From Lentimicrobiaceae bacterium (GTDB taxonomy: Bacteria > Bacteroidota > Bacteroidia > Bacteroidales > JAGONC01), in the NCBI GenBank assembly GCA_017993235.1, contig JAGONC010000021.1:1-59226 (forward strand): a DNA stretch of 59,226 nt, read 5' to 3'. Position numbers and translations under genes: made by a program. The notes beneath the pieces were generated by a model. The model was given only the letters and a program-made list of their open reading frames with translations. It was not told the origin of the DNA and ran no database searches. Shown here piece by piece: positions 56,102 to 59,226 of this stretch (position 1 is its first letter; each line of letters opens with the position of its first letter).

Positions 56102-56153
56102 AAAAAATTTTTGAATAATTTCTGAAATTATTAATAACCAAATTTTAACCAAC

Positions 56154-59100
56154 ATGAAAAAAGCTTTACTCTTTACCATTTTATTCGCTTCATTTATCTC
56201 ATTTGAGGCGATGAGCCAGTGCGGGCGTGTTAGCCTGATTGGCGAGTTCAATGACTGGGCCGGAGACCATTTCATGACGCGCAATCCTGAAAATCCGGCA
56301 CTTTTTTCAACATTTCTGACGGTCACGGCAGAAGATGATATCACGGATCCGCCCGATGGTATCATTACCATGAAATTCCGTGCAAATGCTGACTGGGGTG
56401 TGAACTGGGGTGCCACCGATTTCCCTTCAGGAACAGGCACACAGGGTGGACCTGATATCCCTGTCCCTCCGGGAAACTATTACGTCACCTTTGATTGCAG
56501 TACGGGTGTTTATAATTTTACGACCACCTGTGGCACCATCGGGATGATTGGTGAATTCAATGGCTGGGCAGCGGATTATCCTATGTATCGCGATCCTGAT
56601 AATCTTTCTCTCTGGACGACGACCATCACCCTGAAACCAGAGGATGATACAAATGATCCACCCGATGGCATAATAGGTTTGAAGTTCCGTGAGAATGGTG
56701 GTTGGACAGTGAACTGGGGAGCGCCTGACTTTCCATCAGGCACGGGCGTTCAGGATGGAGCAAATATCCCTGCAGTTCCCGGAAAGTATAAGGTCACCTT
56801 CAACTGCACAACAGGAGAATACAATTTCGTGACGACCTGTGGTGAAATCGGGATCATTGGTGAGTTCAATGGCTGGGCGGGTGATGTATGGATGACCAGA
56901 AGTGAGACGAATCCCGATGAATGGCATGCAATACTGACACTCACCGATGCACAGGACGTCGACCCGGCGGGTGATGGATTTATCAAGGTAAAGTTCCGCG
57001 AAAATGCAGATTGGGCGGTGAACTGGGGTTCCACTGATTTCCCGTCCGGCATCGGAACGCAGAATGGACCTGACCTCTTTGTTCCCCTGGATGATCAGGG
57101 CATAACCACCGATTACTATGTGACCTTCAACTGTGCAACAGGTGCATACAACTTCGCAGCCACTTCCGGATCCATAAGCCTGATCGGAGAATTCAACGGC
57201 TGGAACGGCGATGCCCCCATGAACAGGGATGCAGCCGATCCAAACCTCTGGACGGTCTCCCGTTCCTGGTATGCCAATTCCCAGGTTAAATTCCGTGAAA
57301 ACAATGACTGGACCTGGAGCTGGGGAAATACAGGCTGGCCGTCCGGTATCGGTATTACGGACAATGGTCCGAATATCCCGCTGGTTGCCGGTAAATACGA
57401 TGTGACCTTCAACTCGGGAACAGGTGCCTACAACTTCGTGGAAAACAATACCATCTGCGGGGAAATCGGCCTGATCGGCGATTTCAATGAATGGGGTGGC
57501 AGTGCCATTCCCTATACTGACCTGTTGATGGTACGTGATCCGGAATATCCAAGCCAGTTTACAGCAACGGTCAATTTCACCAGCTCAACAGGAGTGCTTT
57601 TCCGCATGGACGCAGACCAAAGCTATACCGAAGTGTGGGGCGGTACCTCCCTGTGCCAGACAGGTGTAAAGGATCCCGCCATGATCATTTCAGTCGCCGG
57701 CGGTAAGTACAACATCACCTTCAACCAGAAATCAGGGGACTACTGCTTTGAAAGACTGGGTAACTCGGTGATTGCTCCCAAAGTGTTCACCATGACCATG
57801 GATGGTGTTCTGGACGAAGCAGACTGGAAGATCGACCAGAATATTTCCCGTGTGATAGATGGTACAGTCACTGCCGACAAGAACACGGTGAACTTTGGTG
57901 TTACCTACAACGATGAATTCCTGTTCGTCGGTATCAACATTATCGATGCAATCCCTGCCGCCAATGATGGAGGTGAGGTATTCCTGGATGGAAATAAATC
58001 CGGTGGCGCCTATGATGACAAGGATGTCCATCTGAAGTTCGGGATCGGTGGCATCGAGATCATTCACGGACCTGAAGGAATTCAGTGCACTCTTGGTTTT
58101 GGTCTTACCACTGGCGGTTATGCAGGGGAAGTTTCTATTCCCTGGGCAGCACTGGGCATAACACCAGGCACAGTCATGGGATTCGACATCATCGTTTCGG
58201 ATGACGACACAAATACTGGTGTTGACTATAAGATGGCCTGGAACGGCAGCTTAGAGGACTATGATAATACTTCTGGCTTCGGCGACCTGGTCTTCGGCGT
58301 GCTCTCATGCGGTTGCATCAGCGTTTACAATGAGACCATCGGAGATGTTATCCTGAGAAACCCGATCGATGAGCCGACAAAATATATTGGCACCTATGAC
58401 TTCGATGCCAATTATAACCTTGTGTTCAGGAAAGACCTGCAGGGTACCGTTACCTGGGCAAAAGATGTATTCCCCGAAGGCACTGCCGAACTGGGAGGCC
58501 CGGAAATTCCTGCCACCTCAGGAAGGTACAGGATCCATTTTGACTGCCTCACAGGAGAATATAAATTCGTAGCATCTGCGCTGCCTGCTGAAGGCATTGC
58601 CTACGCTGCCTATACGGCGACAGCACCGGTCATCGATGGTGATCTGGGCGAATATGAACTAACCTACGGCTCTGAAAACGTTGTGGCAGGTAATGGACCC
58701 AATAACAATACGGTCACCTGGGGTGCAGCATGGGATCAATACAGCCTGTACCTCGGTGTTAAGGTGGTTGACGCTGTCGTGGAAGGAAGCGGCAATCCAT
58801 GGGATAATGACGCGATTGAATATTACATCGACGGCAATAACGATAAAGGTTCCAAGGTCGAACCCGGATTCGATACACAGCTGATCCAGGATTTCCTGAG
58901 CAACAGTACGGTGGATACCGCCCTGTGGTTCAAGGCAGATGGCGTACAGGCCACTCCCGATCAGTGGGATGCCAAATGGAAGATCACCAGCGACGGATAT
59001 AATGTTGAACTGAGGCTTGCCTGGGATATCTTCAGCTTCGCGCCCGGTAGAGGAAGGACCATCGGCTTCAGCATGGGCAACAACGACAGCGACAATGGTG

Positions 59101-59226
59101 TTGGACGCGATTATCAGACTGTCTGGTACGGAACAGGAAGCAACTGGAGCAATCCGGCTGACCTCGGTGACCTGCAACTGGCAGGCGGTGACTATTTCTA
59201 TGGATTTGAAGAGATCTTCTTCAACA
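56154..59226 (+). CDS. Large multimodular SusE/SusF-like glycan-binding protein (3' end outside window)
   Basis: The frame is open from an ATG to the window end (over 1024 codons). After a signal peptide (about 1-22) come five tandem modules of about 100 residues (starting near 23, 126, 229, 338 and 435), each with I-G-E-F-N-x-W near its start, then KFRENADWxVNWG, PSGxGxQ and VTFNxxTGEYNF, like SusE/SusF starch-binding domains. Next are a CBM9-like domain (about 541-718: MDGVLDEADW, FLFVGINI), a degenerate sixth module (about 720-805) and a second CBM9-like domain (about 822 onward: VIDGDLGEYELT, DNDAIEYYIDG). The Cys after the signal (SQCG) is not a good lipobox. It probably holds alpha-glucan at the surface beside SusCD; a C-terminal sorting domain may follow beyond the window. 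Confidence 0.9.
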   Translation, partial: MKKALLFTILFASFISFEAMSQCGRVSLIGEFNDWAGDHFMTRNPENPALFSTFLTVTAEDDITDPPDGIITMKFRANADWGVNWGATDFPSGTGTQGGPDIPVPPGNYYVTFDCSTGVYNFTTTCGTIGMIGEFNGWAADYPMYRDPDNLSLWTTTITLKPEDDTNDPPDGIIGLKFRENGGWTVNWGAPDFPSGTGVQDGANIPAVPGKYKVTFNCTTGEYNFVTTCGEIGIIGEFNGWAGDVWMTRSETNPDEWHAILTLTDAQDVDPAGDGFIKVKFRENADWAVNWGSTDFPSGIGTQNGPDLFVPLDDQGITTDYYVTFNCATGAYNFAATSGSISLIGEFNGWNGDAPMNRDAADPNLWTVSRSWYANSQVKFRENNDWTWSWGNTGWPSGIGITDNGPNIPLVAGKYDVTFNSGTGAYNFVENNTICGEIGLIGDFNEWGGSAIPYTDLLMVRDPEYPSQFTATVNFTSSTGVLFRMDADQSYTEVWGGTSLCQTGVKDPAMIISVAGGKYNITFNQKSGDYCFERLGNSVIAPKVFTMTMDGVLDEADWKIDQNISRVIDGTVTADKNTVNFGVTYNDEFLFVGINIIDAIPAANDGGEVFLDGNKSGGAYDDKDVHLKFGIGGIEIIHGPEGIQCTLGFGLTTGGYAGEVSIPWAALGITPGTVMGFDIIVSDDDTNTGVDYKMAWNGSLEDYDNTSGFGDLVFGVLSCGCISVYNETIGDVILRNPIDEPTKYIGTYDFDANYNLVFRKDLQGTVTWAKDVFPEGTAELGGPEIPATSGRYRIHFDCLTGEYKFVASALPAEGIAYAAYTATAPVIDGDLGEYELTYGSENVVAGNGPNNNTVTWGAAWDQYSLYLGVKVVDAVVEGSGNPWDNDAIEYYIDGNNDKGSKVEPGFDTQLIQDFLSNSTVDTALWFKADGVQATPDQWDAKWKITSDGYNVELRLAWDIFSFAPGRGRTIGFSMGNNDSDNGVGRDYQTVWYGTGSNWSNPADLGDLQLAGGDYFYGFEEIFFN

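Noticed and set aside
1..59226. tRNA, rRNA, prophage or insertion sequence
   Set aside because: No tRNA cloverleaf, rRNA segment, transposase, integrase or phage structural gene was recognised on either strand by reading; a dedicated tRNA scan could not be run.

Overview
The window comes from a member of the Bacteroidota. The evidence is a SusC/SusD pair, type IX secretion-style C-terminal domains on two exported peptidases, several Bacteroidota-type promoters (TTTG/TTG, about 20 nt, TAnnTTTG), and a DUF6913 gene and a LuxC-like acyl-CoA reductase of the kind common in this phylum. The many simple-sequence arrays between genes suggest an environmental, probably anaerobic, relative of the Bacteroidales/Marinilabiliales; this placement is inference. 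No rRNA, tRNA, CRISPR array, IS element or phage gene was recognised.

Layout. 1-12 kb: the 3' part of an alpha/alpha-barrel glycosidase, a secreted TIM-barrel protein fused to a SUMF1-type domain and split by an in-frame TAA, a frameshifted Fib_succ_major lipoprotein-like gene, an exported S8 peptidase with a damaged catalytic site, a PAS-LuxR regulator, a sodium:solute symporter with a tiny membrane partner, and aldose 1-epimerase. 12-19 kb: PPK2, then a periplasmic TPR-CHAT protease divergent from two tiny double-glycine peptides that share a DIDMPD motif, then an alpha-oxoamine synthase. 18.7-28.8 kb (minus strand): exported M14 carboxypeptidase, DUF6913 protein, peptide-binding lipoprotein, Lon, GlmU-like protein, ribosomal protein L31 and acyl-CoA reductase. 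28.8-37.3 kb: an unknown exported protein, the serine block serC-serA-(four-helix protein)-DUF1015-small wHTH, an LTA-synthase-like enzyme, and yggS-smpB. 37.3 kb to the end: an alpha-glucan utilisation locus (SLC45-type transporter, P-loop kinase, beta-phosphoglucomutase/GH65 fusion, cNMP-binding histidine kinase, three GH13 enzymes, aspartic protease-PDZ protein, SusD, SusC) and a large multimodular SusE/F-like glycan-binding protein that runs off the end.

How the genes work together. In the glucan locus the surface GH13 lipoproteins would cut alpha-glucan, SusCD and the multimodular binder capture and import oligosaccharides, the SLC45-type carrier bring maltose-like disaccharide into the cytoplasm, and the GH65/phosphoglucomutase fusion convert it to glucose plus glucose 6-phosphate. 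The most unusual region is 13.1-18.7 kb: a signal-peptide-bearing, C-terminally anchored CHAT protease opposite two 25-residue-leader GG peptides whose mature parts repeat one acidic motif under visible protein-level constraint. This looks like a protease-peptide system I cannot match to a described one.
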